Of a stretch of 64,000 nt of DNA, positions 41,561 through 53,434 are shown piece by piece. Each line of letters starts with the position of its first letter. Position 1 is the stretch's first letter. Both the position numbers and the translations under genes were made by a program. The stretch is taken from positions 11,116,431 through 11,180,430 of the forward strand of contig JAYGXS010000009.1 of assembly GCA_036362985.1 (NCBI GenBank), given 5' to 3'. The DNA comes from Ligula intestinalis. Taxonomy: Eukaryota > Platyhelminthes > Cestoda > Diphyllobothriidea > Diphyllobothriidae. The notes under the pieces are model-generated. The model saw nothing but the letters and a program-made list of their open reading frames with translations. It made no database searches and was not told the DNA's origin.

Positions 41561-44390
41561 TCGCGTTACGGGCGTAATTAACGTTTTTAAAAGGCTTATA
41601 CATTTGAAGGAAAATCACCTGGATCTAGTTTAAATTGGAATACTAAAGTGACGTTTGAGATAAGCTCCTAGACAACTCACGCTTTGCTGTATTTGTTAAA
41701 AAAAAACTGACAATTAAAATCGTTTGCGCACAGCTGACGCCAAGGATGAAATGTGTAGGAGATCAGCGATCTCGATAGTGTTCAGACACCGAGTCCATAA
41801 TTTAATTTCAAACCAAAGTAACTAAAATAATCTTCATACGAGAAGCTCGAAATTGAGGGATGAAAACGGCGACTACAGTGTGAATATAAAAACTGGATGT
41901 CATGATTTGCGAAAAGCGCTAGTCAGACGTTTAAACGGAACCAAATATGTTAGTGTTGATGCACGTAACAGCTAGAAGGGCAAAATAAATGTTCTTCATA
42001 TCTGTAAACAAATACATTTTCCGTCATAAAAGCAAAAAAGAGGAGGTAACGTTTGTGAAAATCACTCCGCTGTGGTGGCCACGTGACCAGCTGCTCCAGC
42101 ATAGTCTGACGTGAAACATGCTGACATACCTCCATTATTTTCCATTATTTTTGCAGTCGTCTTGCAAAGAAAAAAATTTGCCAATAGGAAATGGCTACTT
42201 AAAATGAGAAAATGTGAAATATGACCGGATGCCTCAGTAAAAATTGAACATATGACAACCCAATTATTCGAAGGTACGAGGGCTGCGGCCATTCTTTCGG
42301 GAAGTTTGGTAGAGTTTTTAATGTAGTAGGATTAATAAGCGTAAAGAGAGACACGGATAGCGAGGTCACAGTCCTTCCGGCACCGTTCTTTTAGGCATAA
42401 TCGAGGAAAAGACTTACACAAGTTGTCGGCATCAGTCTGCATTGGCTCCAGTCGATGTTGTCACCTAGAATCTCATTGGTATATATCCGCGAAAAGTTGC
42501 TGTTTCAGCGGAAACTTTACCCACTTACCATTCTGTGAGATTCCAAATAGAACATTTAGCATAGTATTCCATGCTAGATTTAATCGGTAGTCACTTATTA
42601 CATTTTATTTAAGCATAGATTCCGGTTCTGACAGGTTTATTGCAGGGTATTGGTGCTGTTTAAGCGACGTTTAAGAACTATCATATTTGTAAAAGTACTC
42701 TGGCGTTTTCACAAAATGTATGCTGCATAGTTTTTTTGCTCATGTCTGCGATAAAAAATTAATTTATCTCATTTTTTTATCATACGTGGGCACACGAAGT
42801 AATGCATGTATACGCAATACGTTGTCATTACACATAACATCATAAAATGTGTGCTAATTTTTAAAATAAATTCAAAAAATACACACATTTTAATCAATTT
42901 AATCTACTATTACGTCTTTAAGAGGTCAATTTGGTAGATATATGTTTTCAACAAATGATCAAATTTGCAAAATAATGAAAACTGTATAGTTAGACAGGGT
43001 TAATTAGTGTTGGGGAACGGAAAACAGGATATGAAGGGGAGGAAATTCGGTAAATGTGGGTCATGATTAGAGGGCAGATACATGGAGGGCAAATTGCTGC
43101 TATTGGCGCATAGCGAACAAATTGCAATGGGCGTGCGGCAAAATGTGATCAACACCTAGCATCATGGTCGGCGACAAAAGTGTCAGGGCCTCAATTAGCT
43201 TCCTCTGACAACACAACGCTGTGTTGATTAGCCGTTTAGCTACTGCTTTGGCTGTCACAAGCACCCGTTTATGTAAGCCCTTGGAAAAGTAAACTTGTGT
43301 TACAAAATAATTTATTTTGGAAGTCTGCCCTTTAGTTAAAATTATGGAGCGAAATAGCCACTCGTTTTGGCTAAATCATGAGTAGGTTTAGAACGAACAA
43401 ATGTCCTATGCTTTAAGTTACGAAATAACCACAGAAAAAGTAGAAACAAATGAAAAAATGATTTCTTCAGAACTGGAACATTTTGTCCAAATTTGCTGAA
43501 ATGGAAGTGAAGCCAAGTTTAAGGAACCACAATTATTTTCGTGAACAAGGTTCATTTCAGTTTTTAGAATTATGTTTAATTATCTTGTGAAATATTGTGC
43601 AAAAAATGCAGTCACAAAAACGTTTTCGTCGGAAATTCTGTTTAATCGTACAAAAGATACGCACTGTTATGTGATAAAAATGGCAACATTTGCTCAACAT
43701 TAATGTTTAATATATTGTTCTGTTCATACCCATAATACTTCCCTTTTGTGTTCTTTCTTTGGAAATATTTGTCGAAGATTGTGCAAGTTCGGTTACAGAC
43801 GTCCTTAACGGTTGCTTTTTGGTTCACGTGCACAGGAAAAACGCTCCGTCTAGGTAACGACCAAACCTTGCTTTGCAAGTTATATCAAAGAAAGCTATAT
43901 CTGAAAAGAAAATACACAGCGTTTAAATGAGGAGGATGCAGAAAAGTTAAGTATAACAAGCGAAGGGTTTCATAGGCTGTAGGGACGCCTGACGTTGGTA
44001 ATAACAGGAAGCATTGATATATATGTACTATTATTAAGGCGAAAAAGGAAACAAAAGCCTACGACTTATCTCATAACCCAAATAAATATCAGGGTCCTAG
44101 CATTTATTTGAGTAAAAAGTACTAATAAATATCAGAGGAAACCGCTTCTTATGTGAAATGTCTTTGAACTCTCTCAATTACCAAATGGCAAACTTTGTTC
44201 ATCAGAATAAAGTACATAGCAGATGAAAATGTAGACTGCCACGTTAAACTCCAGGAGGAACGGGCGTTCATATCAGAATGAATTTGTTCATAGCATCTCG
44301 CGTCTGGAGAGTAATCGGAGAAGTAAGCACACTTAAAATCCTTCGCATAAATATATGATTGATAATGTTTGACTTTCAATGAAATATCAT
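41561..44390. other. AT-rich DNA; M6 block at 41.87 kb; no gene supported
   Basis: 41870-42020 is the fourth M6 block (AAAACGGCGACTACAGTGTGAATATAAAAACTGGATG). The frames at 43642-43930 are mutual shadows with no motif. Nothing else recognised. Confidence 0.4.
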
Positions 44391-44394
44391 ATAT

Positions 44395-44760
44395 GTAGAA
44401 ATGTACCTTGACGGCCAACATTCATAATTGCCGTGGAAGGAGAGTTTGATGACCCTGCTTAGACCCTTCGTTTTCGATTAAATAGATATGATCTGATAAA
44501 GTGTGTAAAAGGACTACGAAATTATATATCCCCTAGTTCTGCAAGAAGCCACTTGTGAGGTACTTTATCGAATGCTGCCACACATAAATGATCACAACGA
44601 AGATAAATAAGCATGGTCAGAAAAGACATGAGCCATGTTTGACAACTTTGGTTCGGTAAAAACAATGATGTGGGGCTGATAATATTATTGATTATGCAAA
44701 AATTTGCAATTTTTTTGGCAAATAGCTTCACTGAGATTTAAGCCAGAGAAGGTGTTTTAT
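44395..44760 (-). pseudogene. CR1-like LINE reverse transcriptase fragment
   Basis: Minus strand: KKIANFCIINNIISPTSLFL, then PNQSCQTWLMSFLTMLI and AFDKVPHKWLLAEL, the early RT blocks (HGF..GRSC....L and AFDKVPH) of CR1-like non-LTR elements. The expected text between ...LCV and AFDKVPH (normally D.VFLDF.K) is shortened. It continues in other frames with SYLFNRKRRV and ends at a degenerate counterpart of the SGVPQGTVLGP block (about 44400). It is a short internal piece with frameshifts. Confidence 0.72.
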
Positions 44761-45490
44761 ATCACCGCGATAATTGTCAATATCCAAGCTGGAACCAAAT
44801 TTTGAAAAGAGAATCGTAACATTAGATCTATATAAGTCCGAAAAAAGCCATTCCTAAGTAATTTTAAAAATAATTTACTCAGTAATAATTTTGATAAGTG
44901 AGTCTTGACTATTTATCAGATTGAAACGTATGCAATTTTTTAAGATGACCGTTTTTTTTAATAGAAGGGATTAAGAAATCAATGGTTGTGAGATTTGGAT
45001 CACACAGCAGAATAATTGAAGTAGTGGGGATTGTTTCAATTATAATGAGCATGACAAAATTGCTGTATTGTACAAATAAGCAGATACCTGATTTGCATTG
45101 TCAAAGTTACGTGGGCAATTGTAGACATAACCAATTACCGTTTATTTGTTCTTGAGGGTGACTGAGATTTTAATGTTACTGTATTTCAATGCAAGTTTGT
45201 TGTCTTGGAATTTGCATGCATAGGAAAAATTTAATTTTTCTGTTAGCTATTGAAAAAACTTGTGTTGATAAACATAAGTAAGTAACTTTCCTCGCCAACC
45301 AGAAAAAAATACAAAGGGTTTATTTCATGATAATAACATGGAGTTTGCCATAATTCTGCCTGTTTTACATCGATTTACAAGCAAGCAGATGCGGCTGTGT
45401 ACTGTGAGACTAAAATCCAATCGATACATCAAACTTAAGACCATACATAAACTTAACTGCCAATAGTTTCGAATATTTGAGTCCCAAGAA
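44761..45490. other. AT-rich DNA; nothing recognised
   Basis: No supported feature. Confidence 0.4.
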
Positions 45491-45499
45491 GCAGTTCAG

Positions 45500-45625
45500 A
45501 AGACAAAGATTCAATCACTGAAACAAGAGATATATTTGTCTGACGTTTCGGATTCCATCGGGAAACCTTAGTCGTAGGTAATCGTAAACAGGTCTGAGAC
45601 ATGCCTTAACCTTCACTGCACAGTA
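45500..45625. repeat. Module M1, copy 3 (hammerhead-like end)
   Basis: Contains TGACGTTTCGGATTCCATCG (45541 on), the same block as 18531 and, more diverged, 62931. On the minus strand it reads CCCGATGGAATCCGAAACG, with CCGATGG where a hammerhead core has CUGAUGA. It lies just upstream of protease-like copy C. Confidence 0.5.
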
Positions 45626-45688
45626 TTGTAAATTATGTCATGCCTTTCATGAGATCAACCGTGCCGTTTTTATTTTGCATAAGTTGGA

Positions 45689-46290
45689 GTCTACAGTTCT
45701 GCCCTGGGTGCCTTTCCCAATTGTGGAGTAATTCTGACTGCGTCTACATGGGTTTTGACTGCCATTCACAGTGTCGCTGGTGGCCTTAAATGCACATATG
45801 CCTCATTTCTGTGCTGTTATCGTATCATGACGTAGCGAAAGAAGATACGGTGGTTACCAGTACATAGATGTACTCCAATCTGGCCCACGATTCACCAACC
45901 CTGACTTGTTTCGTCTGGCGAGCTGTGAACACTTCCACTTTTGCTCATGGACGAAACAATTATGGTACTCGCTACATTTAAGTAACTAATAGATTAGTGG
46001 CAAACGTTCGGACTGTTTGATACGCATATTTCTAGGTCAGTACCCGTCGTCGGTTGCAGTTACCTGACTCAAGTATAGCCACAGAAACTGCCGCTACACT
46101 CGAGTTTCGAACCCAGGACCAGTGAGCTAGAGACGACCGTCCTATCCACTGAGCCACCGGGTCGACGTCTTGCCAGTTTTCGATCGGCATATGGTGGTAA
46201 CTATCGCAGATTATAAGTACACGGCGCGCATGCATCCATCTCACAACGTGCGAGTGAAAGGCGTAATTCTGCGTTCATTCTTCAACTACA
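45689..46290 (+). pseudogene. Trypsin-like 'His' exon remnant, copy C, split by a SINE
   Basis: Part 1 (45689-45835): VYSSALGAF, PNCGVILTASTWVLTAIHS, then VAGGLKCTYASFLCCYRIMT and TAG. The catalytic block is WVLTAIHS, so the alanine and cysteine around the histidine are substituted (AIHS rather than AAHC). Part 2 (about 46168-46290) resumes on the same strand with HMVVTIADYKYT and HNVRVKGVI, which aligns with VRVADHKYT-like and V.AKGVIIHP text of copy B. The roughly 330 bp between the parts contains a tRNA-derived SINE on the minus strand. Copy C is the only one on the plus strand. Apart from the insertion and one stop it is fairly well preserved. Confidence 0.6.
45836..46166 (-). mobile_element. 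tRNA-derived SINE inserted in protease-like copy C
   Basis: On the minus strand the head reads GACCCGGTGGCTCAGTGGAT, with an A box TGGCTCAGTGG (46157-46147) and B box GGTTCGAAACTC (46113-46102), correctly spaced for a polymerase III promoter. A roughly 250-bp unrelated tail follows. A 5-bp GACGT occurs on both sides (45829-45833 and 46164-46168), a possible but weak target-site duplication. This is a different SINE from the array at 25.7 kb. Confidence 0.6.
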
Positions 46291-46294
46291 AATT

Positions 46295-48120
46295 TTCAAG
46301 CGCTGGCTTGTACATTGCCTGTCTGCAGCTGATTTCTTTTTAATAACTGACCTCCAGCCACAACAGTGTTGACTTTCTTCAAAACCTGACTTATCACGTA
46401 TAGTCCTTTAAGTTTGCAGGACCTTTTTGCGTAGATGACATATGGATATTCTGAGAATGAAGAAAGGAACAGGGTCAATAGATATAGTAAAACCACTATA
46501 TACCCAAAGGTATCTCATTTTGGTGAGACACGACCTTTAGCAGGGGGTAAGAGTCATATAAGTATTTTAGGAGCCTCGTGTGGGCCACACCTTGACCACT
46601 ATCTCAGCCCTACAACATACACATTTTGCTCCCAACCGTTGAGTTGGTTAATAGAAATGCGATCGGATTGCTGCCTTGTCTAGAACGGTCAAATGAAGCT
46701 GTGTTTGTGGATTGCTGGTTTTTTGGTCAGTCTGCCAGTATATTTGACGTAAAATAGGCTTACGTTATTAAAAACCCTATTTTTCTCACCGATTTCTAAA
46801 GAATGAGAAACAAAGGTAACACGTTTTCAGTGCAAAAAGTATAGACAATCATATCGCGCGTTGGTGTTACCTAGGTTAATGTGTCGCATATATCAGTTTG
46901 GGCATCTAAAATATGTATATCAAGTCGGTCAATACCATTTTTAAAGCGGCCAGGCTCTACTGTTTGTATCTACCGACGTTATCAGTGCACTTTCTGCGAT
47001 GCATTTGTGCATGGAGGTCATTCTTTGCCTTCGTTTTCCTATACGTTCAAATAATATCGTTGATTTTGACAATATACCTTCAGGACTCTTCAACTAGTAC
47101 TGTTGCCGTCTACTCATTGATCTTACACGTGTCGACTTTGTGTATACTGTGGTGCTGTGGTGCACTTTTTCTGAAAATTCGTACTTAAGATGCTGCAAGG
47201 ATAAAGGGTTAAAGAAAAAAAAATTCAAACGCGCCTTCTTTGGATGTTAATAAGAAGTCAAAACACATTCGTGCAGACAGCAAATGTGCAAGAGGTCATA
47301 AACCAGTGCCACAGTTTTCGGTAAAGGTACGTGAGTTAATTTGATTTGCGGTGCTGGAAAATGAGCGGTTAGTCAGGTTGGCATCTGGGAGGCTTCTGTA
47401 TACTTGCCTAAACAAATCGATCACCCTACTGACTTGACAAGCATTACGCTTTTCCATTACTGATAGGGCGACCTAAGGCGCACTCAGCAAAACCAGGGAG
47501 GCACGAGGCAGCGAAAGGGAAAACAAATACCTGCCTCCTGCATCTGATTGCATTGTGCGTGAGTTTTTTTTATTTGTTCATGTCTATGACTGAACATACT
47601 TCCTCTATATGGTTTTTGTTCTTTGTTGAAAGCCGCATTAGCGGGAAATTTGTTAAAGAAACACTTGCGTTATTTTCAAATTAAGGCTTTAGTTTAGTAA
47701 ATATCCCAGTTAATAGGAATTAATCTAAATTAATTTCTCACAAATTGTAACAAATTCCGTAGTTAGTAGGTTAGGTTAGTAGCTCTAATTAAACTCAGAA
47801 TGTGTCAAGATCACATCTGATTTATGCGATGCATTACGCTACACCGCCGGCTATGTCACAACTAAATACGTCTCTCATGAACCGATGGCTTTTTGTAACT
47901 GTCTTCTGCAGTCGTACTGCATATCGCTGATGGAGTAATTATCCGTCTGTATAGTAAATGTTTATACTCACATAAGGAAAGTTTAACAAAATGATTTATG
48001 CTATTAATGTCCGTAAGCGTGGAAAAATACGAAGTGGCCACATTAAGTAACTAAGAGCCAATTTCTTGTTATGATCATGGCCTTTCCGATAATTGCGTTG
48101 CATAAGGGTGCGTAATTTTT
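46295..48120. other. No supported gene; one hydrophobic open frame
   Basis: 46913-47188 (+) encodes 91 residues with a strongly hydrophobic middle (FFAFVFLYVQIISLILTIYL) but no family match, no visible start context and AT-rich base use, so it is probably chance. 47340-47580 resembles 38290-38500. Confidence 0.4.
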
Positions 48121-48129
48121 TAGAATGCA

Positions 48130-48935
48130 TACTGGTTTATTCAATATGACCTTTGTCAGGTTTGAATAAAACGATTTCCTTGTGCCTTTTTAAGGCAGAT
48201 AAAGCAATTGTATTTTCTTTAGTTATGGGAGAGCGTTGTGTTATTATAGCTTTACGGTATTGGTGAGCGATGTTCACGGATTTTGCTTTCATCCAACCTA
48301 AGTCATCATTGGATCTAGTTTTTAAGTTAGTCAGTTGGGAGAACAAGTCCTCAAATTATGCCTCAACTTCTACTGGGTTAATTCTTTGGTAAGGTTAACA
48401 AAAGTTGAGTCTTAATGATAGGGCCTCGGTTTGCAACTTGTTGAGTTTAATGTCCGAAAGATTCAGGATAATTCATCAGGGTTTCGAGGGAAGATATCCT
48501 CAGTAGGCTTTTTACAAATTGACCTGACTTATTTACTTCGGAATGTTTCTCTGGTCTTCTTTTGTATGATATATGAATGATTGATAAAGAAAGACCAGCA
48601 ATATAATCCTACCTTCTCCAAAATATGTTTCGTCTGGTAAAAGAAGGGTTTGTTGTAATCCACCAACTGAATAGAATCTTCTATTTTTGATAATGTAAGA
48701 CGGTCCTATTTTTTAAAAGTTGGTCATAATTTTCTTCGTAGAAGCACTTTGCAAAACTCAGAAGGATATAGCTTGTTATTCAGACAGTTCTGTTAAAATT
48801 CAATTCGTGTATTTTTCTTCGTTATTCGGCATTTTAACTGCAGAAGTCTTTCCAAAGACTTTATGATATCCAAAGGGAGTTGCTGTTTCAGAAATTTAAA
48901 GCAACGTTTTCCTGGTGCAAATTTACATATGGCAA
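48130..48935 (-). pseudogene. PLE N-terminal region fragment
   Basis: The minus-strand frame 48346-48137 ends ALKRHKEIVLFKPDKGH, matching the PLE N-terminal hallmark (AIKELKMDEEIVIVPADKG in element 2). Upstream (48900-48350) frames interrupted by many stops carry DKPFFYQTKHILEKVGLY and similar. No RT follows on this strand. It lies directly downstream, on the same strand, of a PLE 3' end (49430 to 48940), i.e. tail-to-head, as in tandem PLE copies. Confidence 0.55.
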
Positions 48936-48939
48936 TAGG

Positions 48940-49430
48940 AGCAAAATAATTTATTGGATCCATATCCTTCCGAAAGAGCTCGTCAGTTGCCGCATCTCAT
49001 TACTTAACGTGAGTCACAAAAGAGAAGATACACAAAGAATTCATACAACAAAATCAATATAACCACAAGGACATAAGGAGTGGTCAAGTGGCTAATCAAT
49101 AACATGAGAAGTACAAACGCTATGATCAGCAAAAATAACAGGGAAAAAACACCTGAGGTAACAACTTAGGAGGAAAAATGTATAAACAGGGAGCCAATGA
49201 TACCAAGGCAAAGTTAGGTTCACTACATACTCCAACTGTTTACATAGGTGGGGTTTGACCCGCCGTATGTTGGCTGCCTCCAGGTAGCGTAAAGTGCGAG
49301 TTGTTCGTGTTCGAATAAGTACTCGGAAGGACGTTTTGGGATCAACAGAATGACCCCCGTCTAACAGATGTTCAGTAATTGATGACCAGGGAATTTTTAT
49401 TTGCTTTAATTAGCCAGCTAGGTAAATGTT
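48940..49430 (-). repeat. Left arm of PLE inverted repeat (GIY-YIG end plus 3' region)
   Basis: Inverted copy of 49665-50158. On the minus strand 49385-49203 is an uninterrupted 61-codon frame, SSITEHLLDGGHSVDPKTSF then RTTRTLRYLEAANIRRVKPH, ending NLTLPW: the C-terminal half of a PLE GIY-YIG domain. The rest is untranslated 3' region ending in TTATTGGATCCAT-type sequence. Confidence 0.7.
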
Positions 49431-49896
49431 CGTTAGCTCTGGTGGCCATTTGCTTATGCAATCGCCCTATGAACTTGCCATTGAAAGGACGTACTATGCT
49501 GCTGATCTGATGATTTGCAATCTGACAAAGCCTTTACCAGTTCCTCATGCGAAAGATGCCATGCCTTTGCACGCCACTTCAAACTGCATTCATGCATTTA
49601 GATGTAATTGGGGAGGCAAGTACATAGGACAAACGCAGAGGCAACTGGCCACCAGAGCTAAGGAACTTTTACCTACCTGGCTTATGAAACAAGAAAACAG
49701 AATTCCGCCGTCATCAATTACTGAACATCTGTAAGACTTGGGCCATTCTGTTGAACCCAAAACATCCTTCCGAGCACTCGTTCGAACACGAACAACTCGC
49801 ACTTTACGCTACCTGGAGGCAGCCTACATACGGCGGGTCAAACCGGACCTATGTAAACAGTTGGAGTATGTATTGAACCTAACTTTGCCTTGGTAA
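49426..49896 (+). pseudogene. PLE GIY-YIG nuclease domain, one stop
   Basis: Plus-strand frame to the TAA at 49894: an N-terminal part, then CIHAFRCNWGGKYIGQTQRQ (GIY-YIG core, with the YIG of KYIG intact and the GIY replaced by HAF), then LATRAKELLPTWLM, SSITEHL, a TAA at 49732, DLGHSVEPKTSF, LRYLEAAYIRRVKPDLCKQL and LNLTLPW. Apart from the single stop the C-terminal half is clean. This PLE subfamily ends in NLTLPW and differs from elements 1 and 2, which have an INR...LP tail. Confidence 0.75.
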
Positions 49897-50158
49897 CATT
49901 GTCTCCCTGTTAATACATTTTTCCTCCTAAGTTGTTACCTCAGGTGTTTTTTACCTGTTATTTTTGCTGACCAAAGCGTTTGAACTTCTCATGTTATTGA
50001 TTAGCTTATTAGGCCACTCCTTATGACCTCGTGTTTATATCAATTTTCTGTATGAATTCATTGTGTACCTTCTCTTTTGTGACTCACGTTAAGTAATGAG
50101 AAGCGGCAAATGACGAGCTCTCTTGAACTGACATGGATCCAATAAATCATTTTGCTGC
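49665..50158 (+). repeat. Right arm of PLE inverted repeat
   Basis: Inverted partner of 48940-49430 with only ~235 bp between the arms. Matching landmarks in order: TCATCAATTACTGAACATCT, GAACACGAACAACTCGCAC, GTAAACAGTTGGAGTATGTA, TTTTTCCTCCTAAGTTGTTA, GTGACTCACGTTAAGTAATG and GGATCCAATAAAT. Confidence 0.75.
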
Positions 50159-50164
50159 GCTTGC

Positions 50165-53100
50165 TATATTAAGCTGCTAAAATAACGTGATGTCACTTCA
50201 ATGTAGTTAGTCCTTTATCAGCATCAGCATCATGCCCCATAGAAAGCAAACTCACGTATGTGCTTCGTTTGACGGAGGAATACAACCAGTCTTAAGTCGT
50301 CTGGCAGAGAAAACAGGTTGTCCATATGTAATGCAGCCTTAAAATGAGAAATTTTCAAATTTGGCTGCATGTATGGACACAAGTTTTACATATAACTACC
50401 CCATATTTGTCGGTATCAAAGCTTGGAAAATGGCAATCTCTGCGAAAAGGAGCGGTTTATTTAATGCACTAGGCTTAGCACGGATGGCTGGAGACATTGA
50501 TGACGAGATCATAGTCTCTTCGTTGCCCACTTTTCTAGGAAAAATCGAGGTGGCGTATTAAAAAGGGGCGTCCAGCATTGTCCTGCATTGGGTGCAGTCA
50601 ACGTCCTGCCCTGAGCGATGAAATTTTGCGGAAAGCAGCCCTTTTAGAGGAAGATCTGCCCAATTTTTATAGATGACTTACTGAACAGGATACTTAGCAT
50701 AGTGCGTCTTGCAACACCGTTTCCTCTTTTATTTGTACAAAGGTTTGGCTTTCACATTTTGATACTTCAGAGTTGCAGTTTGTCTTTGCTGCTCAATAAG
50801 TGAATCCCTATCTCATGATATGTAGGCGATTCAATAAAAACCTTAATTTTGCCTGAAGTCAGCATATGCAGCGTGTCCCTAAATTATTTAAGCAGTAAAA
50901 TAATAACCATTATAAAAAAAACAAGGTATTCTTTGGCGGAATTATTGCTGTTTAATAGCATAATAATATTTGAGCTACAAAAAATTCATATTGATGAAAT
51001 AATGATATGACAAGTGACGGTTCCAATGTTAAATGTTAATAAGTTGAGGACATGGGAGTGGAAAAGAATGGCAAACAAATACCAATTTTTACAACTTTAA
51101 CATGTATATTTAAACTTGCATTAAATGTATCAGAAATAGATGTGGTCACCATGACAAAAGTTTTTCCTTATGTGGATAGTATGTATAAATTCACCTCTTG
51201 ATGCACGAAAATATGCTTGCGTGCCTTGTGTTAATTTTTATGGACGATTGCTGGTTAGTGAAATAAAAGTAGAGTAGTGGCCAAACAGAGATTGGCTGAA
51301 TGTTCACAAAAAGCTTCGATAATGGTTTTACTTGTTATCAAATTCATACCTTCCTGCGCATATCGAAAGAAATTTCTGTGTGTCAAATTCTTTATAAATT
51401 ATTCGACAGTTTGAGTGCGACAAGCTGCATATAATTTTCGTAAATCTGCTCAACACACTACGAATTTAACTTTTTTTCTTTTTCTCCATAAATACCGAAA
51501 TTGTTCAACCTTCTTAGTGAAAGCTAAGAAGATTTGAATTGCATAAACGTATTTACACAAATACTGAATTTGTAAACATTGCTCCTTGTGTAAATGCCTG
51601 TTTAGCTCAAGATTTTAGAATCACCTAAGCATGTCAACTTATTGCCATCAATATAAGTTTTCACAAAAAAGCAGAGAACGCATACGTGTTAGATAAATTT
51701 AAAAAATTTCATTAGAAGTTTGCTTTTTAAAAAGAGGTATAATTAGATTTTTCGAAGTCAAATATCTGTTTAATATGCATTGTTTTTCGAAGATAAAATC
51801 AAGCACAAAGTGTGATATTTTTCCAGTCTTTTAATTTTTCCTAAAATCAAAGATTATTACTCTAATGTACATGACACAGCTTGCACTTCTGCATAAATTT
51901 AAACAGATTTCAATATTTCCTTTTTAATTATGAGAACCATTTTTTAATTTCGATTGCTGAAAAGAGTGGCCCAAAATGTCTTCTTTTTTTTTCTGCACCA
52001 AGTTTTAATATTCTTTTATTCTCTTCTATATTTTTACAGTTTTTGGACAGAGTTTTAAAAAAATAATTGAGACAATTTATGAAATTCTCTGTCATTTTTA
52101 TGGTCAGTCAAATATGTAAGACGCGTTAGAATCTTGTTTGTTTTTAAATTATGTTTAGAGAACAAAATGAAACAGATTTGTTAGCAATTTTTTTAACTGA
52201 AATCCCATTTATTTTTTCGACAATAATGTTTTATCTCATATGTACGCTTATCTTAATGTCATGGACGCAAAACAAAATTAACCATTTGGTGAACAAATAT
52301 AATTATAAGGTTCCTGCTCCTCATGCATGTTCTTTTTAGTGCTACGCGCATAAGCAAGAAATTATGTTCGGCAGCATTTGATATCGTCGGAAATTACTCA
52401 GATATCAACAAGCGCTGGCTATTGCCCAATTTTGCCATTATTTGTTCCCAGTATACTGATTTGAATGGAATTAAATTCTACTTAACAGCATTTTGTGCCT
52501 TATGTCAACCCAATTAACTAAAATGACGACTGTTAAATCACCCAATCCCCTTCCTTTCATCAAACATTTAATCCACTGTACTTATCTATGAAGTGATATT
52601 GCCTATAAACTGAATCTTTTTTGCTATTTTTTGTTTCTCTTCTTATTGAAATTTGGACGAAACTCGGTCGGTTTTATTTTCTTTAATCACACTTGGGATC
52701 AGGACATGAGGCAGGCGTGAGTACACTTTACCAGAAAACATGGCAAAAATATAATGAGCGCTGCTACAAAAGGTGACGAGAACGTTTGTTGGCGTGAAGC
52801 TTCAGTGCAATATTGAAGAGAAAGGTTCGTCTACATTTGGTCTAAGGCATTTCTCCTTTTCAGCCATTCTATCTGAGACATGCGCAATGGTCTTAGTTAA
52901 AGAAAGTTGATCATGACAAAATTGCATGTTTCCATCTGTTCATTCTGTCAATTTGTGAGGACGGTAATGTACATCTAGGCAGAATGCTGAGCCTTTCAAG
53001 ACCATAACGGATGGCGTCTCAGAAGCCCAGATACGACTTTATATATGGTTTAACTTGCATTATTTAGGTTGACTTGTGTGGCTTCGACATCGGTGTAAAA

Positions 53101-53430
53101 GAGATAATTGTTTCCGCATGACACTTTTGCAAATCGCACATATTCCCGCAAAGATATTGCGCTCAAAGTTCATAAGTATGTGTTGAAATACGAGCATCCC
53201 AATATATTGAATTTACAGGAGGAAGGATTACATGCGAATTTAAATTCTTGTACGTGTGAATTGAAAGTTCAAGAAAAGCTTATTGACAAACTCAAAATTT
53301 TACCCCCTTACATGATGAAATAAAGGTTACATTACAGGTGTGTTCGTCCTTTAGATCGATTTCTCAGCGCTTATCGACAGGCAGCAACAAACTACTCCCT
53401 ACTTATATTGAGAATTCATAACAACTATTA
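50165..53430. other. Strongly AT-rich DNA; no supported gene
   Basis: Frames such as 50361-50561 (+, MAISAKRSGLFNALGLARMA) and 52151-52339 (+) have no recognisable family. 53108-53323 is an open frame of 71 codons directly before a PLE fragment but I cannot align it to PLE text. Confidence 0.4.
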
Positions 53431-53434
53431 TACC

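Noticed and set aside
15985..46290. Functional trypsin genes
   Set aside because: All four His-exon copies have in-frame stops or lost residues, and no GDSGGP block was found anywhere; GDSC at 58.8 kb is not a convincing substitute.
46913..47188. Possible small membrane protein
   Set aside because: Hydrophobicity follows from T-rich DNA; no start context, no family and no copy elsewhere in the window.
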